From: Dyella tabacisoli
GTDB lineage: Bacteria > Pseudomonadota > Gammaproteobacteria > Xanthomonadales > Rhodanobacteraceae
Direction: 5' to 3'
NCBI RefSeq assembly: GCF_003350925.1
Contig: NZ_KZ857180.1
Coordinates: 159,690-223,689, forward strand
DNA length: 64,000 nt
Positions 26,307 to 34,805 of this stretch are shown piece after piece (positions within the stretch are counted from its first letter, which is position 1; each line of letters begins with the position of its first letter). The translations under genes were made by a program, and so were the position numbers. The notes below the pieces were generated by a model. It was not told where the DNA came from, did no database searches, and saw only the letters and a program-made list of their open reading frames with translations.

Positions 26307-28346
26307 TTGCTGCAACGCCTGCGCGGCAGCATCGCCTTGCGCGGCTGGCAAGGCACGATGGCCCGGGTAAAACAAGAATTCGAGCACCGCCCGGCGGTCG
26401 ATGACACACTAACCTTAGAAGCCCTGGATCTTCCGTTTTCGCCGTTTGCCCTGCCAACTGCCGATCGGCCACTGGTCTCGGTAATCATCCCGGTTTACGG
26501 CAAGCTTGAGTACACCGTCGCTTGCCTGCGCTCGCTGCAACGTCACGGCGCCCAAGCCGCATTTGAAGTCCTGGTGGTGGACGATGCCTCGCCGGACAAC
26601 AGCGCCGACGTACTCGCGCAGATCGATGGCCTGCAACTGCTTCGCAACGAACACAATCTCGGCTTTATCGGCAGTTGCAATGCCGGCGCCGATGCGGCGC
26701 GAGGCGAATATCTGCTGTTTCTCAATAACGATACGCAAGTCACCCCAAACTGGTTGGACGGCCTGCTGCAGTGCTTTGCCGAACGCCCTGACTGCGGCAT
26801 CGCCGGCAGCCGCCTGATCTATCCCGACGGTCGCCTGCAAGAGGCCGGTGGCCTGGTATTTGCCGACGGCAACTGTTGGAACACCGGACGTTTTGAACAC
26901 CGCGATAAGCCTGCTTACCGCTATCGGCGCGAGGTCGATTACGTCAGCGGCGCCGCGTTAATGATACGGCGTGAGCTGTTCCGGCAAATCGGCGGCTTCG
27001 ATACCCTTTACATGCCGGCCTATTACGAGGACACCGACCTCGCCTTTGCCGTACGCCAGGCGGGACACCGCGTTTATTACGAACCCGCCAGTACGGTGAT
27101 TCACTGCGAAGGCATCAGCTCCGGCACGGATCTGACTCGCGGCGTCAAGCGCCATCAGGCGATCAATCAACAGAAGTTCGCCGAAAAATGGGCGACCGTT
27201 TTGCACACGCAGCCCCCCACGGGAACAATGATTGACCGCGCCTTGCGCTGGCGATCGCGCGGGCGTGTATTGGTCGTCGACAGCATGACACCCGACCCCA
27301 CACGCGACTCCGGCTCGCTGCGCCTGTGCACCATCCTGCATTTGCTTGTCGAAGAGGGTTGGAACACATGCTTCCTGCCGGATGATGGTCGTGCCAGCGA
27401 TGCTGAAATCCGCTCGCTCGGCGCACTTGGCATCGAAGTGTTATGCCGCCCCTGGGTATCGGATCTCCCCGAATGGCTGCGCGAACACGGACACGAGCTT
27501 CAGGCAGTGATCCTGAGCCGGCACACCGTGGCCGGCCAGTACACCAGGGTTGTGCGTCGATACGCACCACAAGCGAAATTACTGTTCGATACGGTCGACC
27601 TGCACTTTCTGCGCGAGCAGCGTGCCGCCGAACTGAATGACAACGCAGCCATGGCTCGACAGGCGCAAGCCTCGCGGCGTAGTGAATTGGCGTTAATCGA
27701 GCAATGCGACGTCACCTTCGTGGTCAGTCCGCACGAGCAGGCCTTGCTCGTTGCCGAGCTACCGCATTCGCGGGTGGAGCTGCTGTCCAATATTCACGAC
27801 ATTCATGGTCGTGGACGTCCCTATAGCGGGCGCAAGGATCTTGTCTTCATCGGTGGCTACGGCCATCCGCCGAACGCTGACGCAATCCGCTGGATAGCTT
27901 CGGACATCCTGCCGCGCCTGCGTGAAGCCATACCGGATATTCAGCTACATATATTGGGCGACCTGCCCGACACGGTTCGACCAAGCCTGGTCACCCCCGG
28001 CTTGCAACTTCACGGGCGCGTAGCTGATCTGGCGCCCTGGCTGGATGGTTGCCTGGCTTCGGTAGCGCCCTTGCGTTTTGGCGCGGGGGTCAAGGGGAAA
28101 ATCAATATGGCGATGAGCTACGGCGTACCCGTCATCGCCACTTCCATCGCAGTCGAAGGCATGCATCTGAACGACGGCGACAGCGTCTTGGTGGCCGATG
28201 ATGCCGGCGCCTTCGTCGCGGCAGTGCTTCGTCTATATCAAGATGAACCACTATGGGGGGCGCTCTCTAATCACGGCCTGGACAATGTGCGCAAGCACTT
28301 CTCTTCGGCGGCCGCGACAGCCACCCTGCGGCGTGTGCTGGATTGA
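26307..28346 (+). CDS. Two-domain glycosyltransferase (GT2 plus GT-B/GT1-4 type)
   Basis: 679 residues from a TTG at 26307. Residues 55-270 are a GT2 domain (PLVSVIIPVYGKLEYTV, LVVDDASPDNS, LLFLNNDTQVTPNW, VSGAALMIRRELF then GGFD and YYEDTDLAFAVRQAGH). Residues 310-679 are a GT-B type domain (VLVVDSMTPDPTRDSGSLR near the start, LVFIGGYGHPPNADAIRW, PLRFGAGVKGKINMAMSYGV). Such proteins make polysaccharide or glycan chains with two linkages. The start is uncertain. The frame stays open and protein-like upstream to the etfD stop, with only a CTG (26265) and this TTG as candidate initiators; the first in-frame ATG (26358) would cut conserved-looking sequence. Its target, perhaps the LPS island next door, is inferred. 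Confidence 0.85.
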   Translation: MLQRLRGSIALRGWQGTMARVKQEFEHRPAVDDTLTLEALDLPFSPFALPTADRPLVSVIIPVYGKLEYTVACLRSLQRHGAQAAFEVLVVDDASPDNSADVLAQIDGLQLLRNEHNLGFIGSCNAGADAARGEYLLFLNNDTQVTPNWLDGLLQCFAERPDCGIAGSRLIYPDGRLQEAGGLVFADGNCWNTGRFEHRDKPAYRYRREVDYVSGAALMIRRELFRQIGGFDTLYMPAYYEDTDLAFAVRQAGHRVYYEPASTVIHCEGISSGTDLTRGVKRHQAINQQKFAEKWATVLHTQPPTGTMIDRALRWRSRGRVLVVDSMTPDPTRDSGSLRLCTILHLLVEEGWNTCFLPDDGRASDAEIRSLGALGIEVLCRPWVSDLPEWLREHGHELQAVILSRHTVAGQYTRVVRRYAPQAKLLFDTVDLHFLREQRAAELNDNAAMARQAQASRRSELALIEQCDVTFVVSPHEQALLVAELPHSRVELLSNIHDIHGRGRPYSGRKDLVFIGGYGHPPNADAIRWIASDILPRLREAIPDIQLHILGDLPDTVRPSLVTPGLQLHGRVADLAPWLDGCLASVAPLRFGAGVKGKINMAMSYGVPVIATSIAVEGMHLNDGDSVLVADDAGAFVAAVLRLYQDEPLWGALSNHGLDNVRKHFSSAAATATLRRVLD

Positions 28347-28483
28347 CCGCCGTCGCGCCGGCTGCCACGACCCGTTAAGCCATTCCAGCCACACCATTCG
28401 TGCCCGGATGGGCCATCAGCTAGAATAGGCGTTTGCCTCATAATCCCTCGCGCGCCACTGGCGCCCGGTAGAAGGAACCGCAG

Positions 28484-29230
28484 ATGAAGATTCTGGTCGG
28501 CTACAAGCGCGTCGTAGACTACAACGTCCGTATTCAGGTCAAGCCCGACGGTACTGGCGTGGTGACCGACGGCGTAAAGCTTTCCGCCAATCCGTTCGAC
28601 GACATTGCGCTCGAAGAAGCATTGCGCTTGCGTGAGAAGGGTGTCGCCGAGGAAGTAGTGCTGGTAGGTATTGGCCCTGCCGATCTGACCCCTCATCTAC
28701 GCAACGGCCTGGCGATGGGCGCCAACCGTGCCATCCACGTGGTGACCGCCGAGACGGTGCAGCCGCTGACCGCAGCTCGCGTATTCCTGAAACTGATCGA
28801 GAAAGAGCAGCCCGGCCTGGTCATTCTCGGCAAGCAGGCCATTGACGACGATGCCAATCAGACCGGCCAGATGCTCGCCGCGCTGTGGGACCGCCCACAG
28901 GCTACGTTCGCCAGCAAGGTCGAAATCGCGGATGGCAAGGTGACGGTAACCCGTGAAGTCGACGCCGGCCTCGAAGTCATCGAAGCAGACCTGCCCGCCG
29001 TCATCACCTCCGACCTACGCCTCAACGAACCGCGCTTCATCAAGCTGCCGGACATCATGAAAGCCAAGTCCAAGCCGATCGACAGCATCGAATTCGCATC
29101 ACTGGGCGTTGAGTCCAACGACCATCTCAAGACCACCCATTACGCGGCGCCCGCCAAGCGCAGCAAAGGCGTGATGGTCAAGGATGCGGCCGAATTGGTC
29201 GCGGCGCTGAAGCAGAAGGGGCTGCTTTAA
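28484..29230 (+). CDS. etfB: Electron transfer flavoprotein beta subunit
   Basis: 248-residue soluble subunit that binds AMP and helps dock acyl-CoA dehydrogenases. Recognised from MKILVGYKRVVDYNVRIQVK, NPFDDIALEEALRLRE, VILGKQAIDDDANQTGQML and the C-terminal MKAKSKPID recognition-loop region. A good ribosome site (AGAAGGA) precedes the ATG. etfA follows after 21 bases. In Xanthomonas the etfBA pair marks one border of the LPS cluster, and the same seems true here. Confidence 0.97.
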   Translation: MKILVGYKRVVDYNVRIQVKPDGTGVVTDGVKLSANPFDDIALEEALRLREKGVAEEVVLVGIGPADLTPHLRNGLAMGANRAIHVVTAETVQPLTAARVFLKLIEKEQPGLVILGKQAIDDDANQTGQMLAALWDRPQATFASKVEIADGKVTVTREVDAGLEVIEADLPAVITSDLRLNEPRFIKLPDIMKAKSKPIDSIEFASLGVESNDHLKTTHYAAPAKRSKGVMVKDAAELVAALKQKGLL

Positions 29231-29251
29231 GCAGCCCACCAGGAGATATAC

Positions 29252-30196
29252 ATGAGCAAAATTCTGGTCATCGCCGAACATCTGGGCGGCAAACTCAACC
29301 CTTCCACCGCACGCGCCATCAGTGCCGCCGCCGCGGTAAAGGCCGAAGCGATCGATGTGCTGGTACTGGCCGATGCAGTCGATGCCATCGCCGCTGAAGC
29401 CGCAAAGATCAATGGCGTAAATCGCGTCCTCACCATTGCCAAGCCGGAGAACGCGCACCCGCTGGCCGCTGTACTTGCACCGCAGATTGCTAAGGCGGCC
29501 GCCGGCTACAGCCACGTGTTCGCACCTTCAACCACCTTCGGCAAGGACATCGCTCCGCGCGTCGCCGCCCTGCTTGGCGTCGCCCAGGTCAGCGATGTGA
29601 TGAGCGTCGAGTCGAGCCACAGCTTCAAGCGGCCGATCTATGCCGGCAATGCCATCATCACCGTCGAGGCCGATGCCAGCCACGTCATTGTCGCCACGAT
29701 CCGCACGGCTTCCTGGCCGGCGGCGATCAGCGGCGCCAATAGCGCGGCGATCGAGGCACTCGACATCGACGTCGCCTTGCCTTCGCACACCCGCTTCGTT
29801 GCCCTCCAGCAAGGCAAGAGCGATCGACCGGACCTGCAGAGCGCGAGCAAAGTCGTCTCTGGCGGCCGTGGTGTGGGTTCGAAGGAAAACTTCGAGATCA
29901 TCTACAAATTCGCGGACAAGATCGGCGCGGCGGTCGGCGCCTCGCGCGCCGCTGTCGATGCCGGCTATGTCCCCAACGAACTGCAGGTCGGCCAGACCGG
30001 CAAGATCATCGCCCCAGAGCTGTATATGGCGATCGGCATCTCCGGCGCGATCCAACACCTTACCGGCATCAAAGACGCCGGCACCATCGTGGCGATCAAC
30101 AAAGACGGCGAGGCGCCGATTTTCGAGATTGCCGATATTGGCCTGGTGGGGGATCTGTTTGCCCTGTTACCTGAACTCGAGAAGGCACTGGCCTGA
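29252..30196 (+). CDS. etfA: Electron transfer flavoprotein alpha subunit
   Basis: 314-residue FAD-carrying subunit. The C-terminal FAD domain is evident in [18 protein letters not shown], the segment ending [35 protein letters not shown] and [20 protein letters not shown]. The ribosome site GGAGATATA lies just before the ATG. The stop codon is inside a 10-bp perfect hairpin (30190-30217) that probably ends the etfBA transcript before the polysaccharide island. Confidence 0.97.
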   Translation: MSKILVIAEHLGGKLNPSTARAISAAAAVKAEAIDVLVLADAVDAIAAEAAKINGVNRVLTIAKPENAHPLAAVLAPQIAKAAAGYSHVFAPSTTFGKDIAPRVAALLGVAQVSDVMSVESSHSFKRPIYAGNAIITVEADASHVIVATIRTASWPAAISGANSAAIEALDIDVALPSHTRFVALQQGKSDRPDLQSASKVVSGGRGVGSKENFEIIYKFADKIGAAVGASRAAVDAGYVPNELQVGQTGKIIAPELYMAIGISGAIQHLTGIKDAGTIVAINKDGEAPIFEIADIGLVGDLFALLPELEKALA

Positions 30197-30217
30197 GCAA
30201 GAATCGCTGCTCAGGCC
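30190..30217 (+). terminator. Hairpin at the end of etfA
   Basis: Perfect 10-base-pair stem (ggcctgagca / tgctcaggcc, loop agaatcgc) that includes the etfA stop codon. It has no run of Ts after it, so it is an imperfect intrinsic terminator. A second inverted repeat with a small bulge follows at 30275-30311 (gtgcccg/cgggcac plus acctt/aaggt). It could be part of the leader of the next transcript. Confidence 0.5.
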
Positions 30218-30362
30218 ATCTACTCGTAGACGTGAAATTACGAACCCGCTCGCCCTGAAGTATTCTTAACGTTGGTGCCCGGACCTTTTGCGATATGAAG
30301 GTCTCGGGCACTGGGCACGGTAATGGCCCGGCATTCGATGATCGCGAGGGGAACAGGTAGTG

Positions 30363-31799
30363 ATGGATCGCAAAGAGAGTACAGACTCGAATAACGTCGC
30401 GCTGTGCGTCGATCTCGATGGGACCTTGTTGAAGTCTGACATCCTGTACGAGTCTCTGCTCGCGCTACTGAGCAAGAATCCGCTCTACTTGTTCCTGCTA
30501 CCGCTGTGGCTGCTCAGAGGCAAAGCGGCTCTAAAGCACGAGATCGCGGCACGCGTCAATCTGGACCCCACGACGCTGCCATACGACGAGCGCCTGATCT
30601 CGATGCTCGAAGGCACCACCGCGAGACCCCGCGTGCTGTGCACCGCGAGCAATACGAAGTTCGCTCACGATATTTCCGAGCACTTAGGCGTGTTCGACCT
30701 GGTGCTCGCCAGCGACGATGGCCTCAACCTCTCCGGCGGCCGCAAGGCGCAGGCATTAGTCGATCGCTTTGGCGAACGAGGCTTCGATTACGCCGGCAAC
30801 GAGAGTATCGATCTGGAGGTCTGGTCCAGATCGCGACACGCCTGGGTAGTCAATGGATCGCAGGCACTCGCGGCACGTGCCGCACGAGTAAGCAAAGTGG
30901 CAGAACATTTGCCAGCTTCCAAGGGCACGCTGAAAGCCTGGATCAAGGCGATCCGCGTCCATCAATGGCTGAAGAATCTACTGGTATTCCTTCCGCTGCT
31001 CGCTTCGCACCGCTTCTTCGATGTACCGGCTGTCACCGCATCGCTGATCGCCTTCATGGCTTTCGGACTTTGCGCGTCAGGCGTTTACGTACTCAACGAC
31101 CTCTTGGACCTGCCGTCGGATCGCCGGCATCCGCGCAAGCGGCTACGGCCGTTCGCTGCCGGACGACTGCCGCTGCTGCATGGCCTGTTCGCCGCTCCAG
31201 TGCTGACTTTGGCCGGCTTCGCCTTGGCAATGCTGGTCAGCCTCAACTTCACCGCTGTCTTGATCGGTTATTACGTCATAACGCTGGCCTACTCTTTACG
31301 GCTGAAGCGTGTAGTGATGATCGATGTGATCTTGCTGGCGGCGCTCTATACGGTACGCATCATTGGCGGGGCTGCAGCGATCGGTTCGGCACTGTCATTT
31401 TGGCTGCTGGCGTTTTCGATGTTTATCTTTCTCAGCCTGGCGATGCTCAAACGCTACGCCGAGCTCGACAACATGCTCACCAACGGCCAGACCAAGGCCA
31501 GTGGCCGCGGCTACGCGGTAGACGACCTGCCACTGCTCCAGTCCCTAGGCACCTCCAGCGGCTATCTAGCCGTGCTCGTTTTTGCGCTGTACATCAATAG
31601 CCCCGAAAGCTTGGCGCTGTACCGCCATCCGAAGGTACTGTGGCTGATCTGTCCGCTGCTGCTGTATTGGATTAGCCGGGCCTGGATCGTCGCCCATCGA
31701 GGCCGCATGGACGATGACCCGGTTGTGTTTGCTGCCACCGATCGGGTCAGCCAGATCGTGATCGTCTTGTGCGGACTGATGCTGCTGGGCGCAATCTGA
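30363..31799 (+). CDS. HAD-phosphatase/UbiA-prenyltransferase fusion, DPPR-synthase-like
   Basis: 478 residues. The N-terminal part (1-about 195) is a HAD domain with the nucleophile motif VDLDGTLLKSD (Asp17, Asp19) and a motif-IV-like AGNESIDLEVW. The C-terminal part (about 200-478) is a UbiA-fold membrane transferase with about eight or nine helices, the first Asp motif NDLLDLPSDRRHP (from residue 245) and the second region YSLRLKRVVMIDVILLAALY. UbiA proteins of this branch transfer 5-phosphoribose from PRPP to a polyprenyl phosphate (mycobacterial Rv3806c). A fused phosphatase could then remove the 5-phosphate. Next to it are DprE1-like and DprE2-like genes, which strongly supports this role. 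It starts the rightward arm of the island; the GAGGGGAA ribosome site fixes the ATG at 30363. Confidence 0.85.
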   Translation: MDRKESTDSNNVALCVDLDGTLLKSDILYESLLALLSKNPLYLFLLPLWLLRGKAALKHEIAARVNLDPTTLPYDERLISMLEGTTARPRVLCTASNTKFAHDISEHLGVFDLVLASDDGLNLSGGRKAQALVDRFGERGFDYAGNESIDLEVWSRSRHAWVVNGSQALAARAARVSKVAEHLPASKGTLKAWIKAIRVHQWLKNLLVFLPLLASHRFFDVPAVTASLIAFMAFGLCASGVYVLNDLLDLPSDRRHPRKRLRPFAAGRLPLLHGLFAAPVLTLAGFALAMLVSLNFTAVLIGYYVITLAYSLRLKRVVMIDVILLAALYTVRIIGGAAAIGSALSFWLLAFSMFIFLSLAMLKRYAELDNMLTNGQTKASGRGYAVDDLPLLQSLGTSSGYLAVLVFALYINSPESLALYRHPKVLWLICPLLLYWISRAWIVAHRGRMDDDPVVFAATDRVSQIVIVLCGLMLLGAI

Positions 31800-33103
31800 T
31801 GACCCTGGCCGGCCAGTCCTGGGGGCGCTATCCGATAACGCGGCAGAAGATCGTGCCGCTGATCGACCGGCAACGCGAATTGCCGGCGTTCAACGGATGG
31901 GCACTGCCCTATGGCAACGGCCGCAGCTATGGCGATAGCTGCCTCAATCCGGATGGCACGCTGCTGCATGCGCGTGGCCTGGATCGCTATCTTGCGTTTG
32001 ACCCGGCCAGTGGCCTGCTGTGTTGTGAAGCAGGCGTTACCTTCTCCGAGATATTGGACTTGGCGCTAGCCCAAGGCTGGTTCTTGCCGGTGACACCGGG
32101 TACCCGCTATGTCACCGTGGGCGGTGCCATCGCCAACGATGTACACGGCAAGAATCACCATCGCCTAGGCACCTTCGGCCATCATGTGATCCGCTTCGAG
32201 CTGTTGCGCAGCGACGGCTCGCGCATCATCTGCGTGCCAGGCGATGCAAACGGCTTGTTCGAAGCCACGGTGGGCGGACTGGGACTCACCGGGGTCATTA
32301 CCTGGGCAGAGGTGCAGCTCAGGCGTGTACCCGGCCCCTGGATGGAAACCGAATCCATTCGTTTCAATGCACTCGACGAGTTCTTCGCGCTATCCGCGGA
32401 ATCGTCAACCAGCCACGAATATACCGTCGCCTGGATCGACTGTCTGGCGAGTGGAAAGTCGCTGGGGCGCGGCCACTTTCTGCGCGCCGACCACGCGCCT
32501 GGCGAACCAGGCGCCAAACCCGTCGCTTCGTCGTCATCCCTGAGGATGCCGCTCACGCCCCCCTGGTCGCTGGTCAATCGTCTGACCCTGCGCCCATTCA
32601 ACTGGCTCTACTACCACCGCCAGCGTGTACCTCGCCGTCGCGCGATGACGCACTATGCCCCCTACTTCTACCCGCTAGACGGCATTGGAGATTGGAACCG
32701 CATGTACGGTCCACGCGGGTTCCTCCAGCATCAATGCGTACTGCCGCCATCGCATGCACGCGATGGCATCGCAGCCTTGCTGCATGAAATCGCACGCAGC
32801 GGCATGGGCTCGTTCCTGGCGGTATTGAAGGAATTTGGCGATCTTCCGTCGCGCGGCATGCTGTCATTTCCCCGCCCAGGCACCACGCTCGCACTCGATT
32901 TTCCCAATACCGGGCCGAATGTTTTCGCGCTGCTGGATCGACTCGACGCCGTTGTTGACGAGGCAGGCGGCGCCGTCTACCCGGCCAAGGATGCACGCAT
33001 GTCCGGCGCGCATTTCCGCAAAGCCTTCCCACGCTGGCAAGAGTTCCAGCCCCATATCGACCCACGATTCTCGTCCGGCTTCTGGCGACGAGTGATGGAG
33101 TAA
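31799..33103 (+). CDS. FAD-dependent oxidase, DprE1-like (polyprenyl-phosphoribose 2'-oxidation)
   Basis: 434 residues of the vanillyl-alcohol-oxidase FAD fold. FAD-binding segments are LPYGNGRSYGDSCLN (about 37-51) and PGTRYVTVGGAIANDVHGKN with His116 followed by HHRLGTFG. In mycobacteria DprE1 oxidises decaprenyl-phosphoryl-ribose at C2'. The position of the benzothiazinone-target Cys387 corresponds, from my memory of that sequence, to Ala here (TLALDFPN versus NICVDFP). The start ATG overlaps the stop of the UbiA gene (ATGA); I rejected a start 10 codons upstream that would overlap more. The next gene follows after two bases. Confidence 0.85.
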   Translation: MTLAGQSWGRYPITRQKIVPLIDRQRELPAFNGWALPYGNGRSYGDSCLNPDGTLLHARGLDRYLAFDPASGLLCCEAGVTFSEILDLALAQGWFLPVTPGTRYVTVGGAIANDVHGKNHHRLGTFGHHVIRFELLRSDGSRIICVPGDANGLFEATVGGLGLTGVITWAEVQLRRVPGPWMETESIRFNALDEFFALSAESSTSHEYTVAWIDCLASGKSLGRGHFLRADHAPGEPGAKPVASSSSLRMPLTPPWSLVNRLTLRPFNWLYYHRQRVPRRRAMTHYAPYFYPLDGIGDWNRMYGPRGFLQHQCVLPPSHARDGIAALLHEIARSGMGSFLAVLKEFGDLPSRGMLSFPRPGTTLALDFPNTGPNVFALLDRLDAVVDEAGGAVYPAKDARMSGAHFRKAFPRWQEFQPHIDPRFSSGFWRRVME

Positions 33104-33105
33104 GC

Positions 33106-33837
33106 ATGCAGAGAGTCCTCATTATCGGCGCCACCTCGGCCATTGCCGAAGCCACGGCGCGCGCTTACGCCTCGCGTGGCGCTGCCCTGTTCCTCGTCGG
33201 GCGCGATACCCCGCGCCTGAGCACGATGGCTGCCGACCTCAGTGTGCGCGGCGCGAGCGTCGCCGGAACACACACCTTGGATGTCAACAACTACAACGAG
33301 CATGCCGCCATGATCTCCGCCGCGTGGACAGCGCTCGGCGATATCGACATCGTGCTTATCGCGCATGGCACCTTGCCAGACCAGAATGCCTGCGCAACCT
33401 CGGTAGAGACCGCGCTACGCGAATTCTCGACCAACGGCACTTCGACCATCATGCTCGCCATCGCGATCGCATCACGCCTCAAGGCTCCGGCAACGCTGGC
33501 CGTGATTTCATCGGTTGCCGGCGACCGCGGCCGCGCCAGTAATTATCTTTACGGCAGCGCGAAAGGGGCCGTTACCGTATTCCTCAGCGGCCTGCGCCAA
33601 AGCCTCTACGCAAGCGGTGTCAACGTGCTCACCATCAAGCCGGGTTTCGTCGACACGCCGATGACGCAATCGTTCAAGAAGGGCGCGTTGTGGGCAAAGC
33701 CGGAGCAGATCGCGCGCGGCATTGTCACTGCGATCGATAAGCGGCGCGCCGTGGCCTACTTGCCCTGGTTCTGGTGGGGAATCATGCAGGTCATCAAGAA
33801 CATTCCCGAATTTGTGTTCCGCCGGATCAAGCTCTGA
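33106..33837 (+). CDS. Short-chain dehydrogenase, DprE2-like (2'-keto reduction)
   Basis: 243 residues. The Rossmann start is LIIGATSAIAEATARAYASRG. The catalytic Tyr149-x3-Lys153 is in NYLYGSAKGAVTVF and a conserved serine region is VISSVAGDRGRAS. In the DprE1/DprE2 pair this enzyme reduces the 2'-keto intermediate to the arabino epimer using NADH. Its position directly behind the DprE1-like gene argues for that role rather than a general SDR. The stop overlaps the next ATG (TGATG). Confidence 0.83.
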   Translation: MQRVLIIGATSAIAEATARAYASRGAALFLVGRDTPRLSTMAADLSVRGASVAGTHTLDVNNYNEHAAMISAAWTALGDIDIVLIAHGTLPDQNACATSVETALREFSTNGTSTIMLAIAIASRLKAPATLAVISSVAGDRGRASNYLYGSAKGAVTVFLSGLRQSLYASGVNVLTIKPGFVDTPMTQSFKKGALWAKPEQIARGIVTAIDKRRAVAYLPWFWWGIMQVIKNIPEFVFRRIKL

Positions 33838-34787
33838 TGCCCATGAACGACAAGAGCGCCAAGATCGTCCTGACCGGCGCCGCCGGTCTGGTCGGACAGA
33901 ATCTCGTGGTCGAACTCAAGGCGCAGGGTTACACCCGCCTCGTTGCAATCGACAAGCACACGCACAACCTCGAAATACTTCGCGGGCTTCACCCCGACGT
34001 CGAAGTGATCCATGCCGATCTCGCCGAGCCTGGCGGGTGGGAGCAGGCCCTCGAGGGCGCTCGTTGCGTCGTGCAACTGCATGCGCAAATCACCGGCAAG
34101 ACCACCGAACCGTTCACGCGCAACAATGTGGATGCGACCCGCCTTGTCCTTGATGCCTGCAAGCGCCACAGGACGCCTTATCTCGTCCATATCAGCTCCT
34201 CGGTGGTCAATTCGGTGGCCGATGATGACTACACCCGGACCAAAGCCATCCAGGAAGCGATGGTCGTACAGAGCGGGCTGCACCACTGTGTGTTGCGTCC
34301 GACACTGATGTTCGGCTGGTTCGATCCCAAGCACTTGGGCTGGCTATCGCGCTTCATGGCCAAGACGCCGTTATTCCCGATCCCGGGTGATGGCAAATTC
34401 ATGCGCCAGCCTCTATACGAACGCGATTTCTGCCGCTGCATCGTCAATTGCATCGAGCGTGAGCCCGATGGCGATATATACGACATCGTCGGCGATACCC
34501 GGATCGACTATGTCGATATCATCCGCACCATCAAGCGTGCTAAAGGCCTGCGCACGTGGATCGTGCACATCCCGATGGGGTTTTTCGCCTTCCTGCTGCG
34601 CACCTACTCGATGTTCAGCCGTAAACCGCCCTTCACTGCCGACCAGCTGAAAGCTTTGTCTGCAGGGGACGACTTCAAGGGCGTCGACACGCAAGCAGTA
34701 TTTGGCGTCACCCAGCACTCCTTCGAAGCGGCTGTGCTTGAAAGTTACTGCGACCCTACCTACAGCCATATCGTGCTTAAGCGCTGA
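33837..34787 (+). CDS. NAD-dependent epimerase/dehydratase family protein
   Basis: 316 residues from ATG 33837 (a second in-frame ATG at 33843 is equally possible). The extended-SDR features are KIVLTGAAGLVGQNLVVEL, the HADLAEPGGW acid loop, the serine HISSSVVNS and the catalytic Tyr-x3-Lys in DYTRTKAIQE. The C-terminal half has unusual basic and hydrophobic stretches (WIVHIPMGFFAFLLRTYSMF), perhaps membrane-associated. It could act on a nucleotide sugar or on a lipid-linked sugar; the specific substrate is not predictable. It sits in the rightward operon between the DprE2-like and the oxidoreductase genes. Confidence 0.75.
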   Translation: MPMNDKSAKIVLTGAAGLVGQNLVVELKAQGYTRLVAIDKHTHNLEILRGLHPDVEVIHADLAEPGGWEQALEGARCVVQLHAQITGKTTEPFTRNNVDATRLVLDACKRHRTPYLVHISSSVVNSVADDDYTRTKAIQEAMVVQSGLHHCVLRPTLMFGWFDPKHLGWLSRFMAKTPLFPIPGDGKFMRQPLYERDFCRCIVNCIEREPDGDIYDIVGDTRIDYVDIIRTIKRAKGLRTWIVHIPMGFFAFLLRTYSMFSRKPPFTADQLKALSAGDDFKGVDTQAVFGVTQHSFEAAVLESYCDPTYSHIVLKR

Positions 34788-34805
34788 CCGACACGACCAA
34801 AGACC

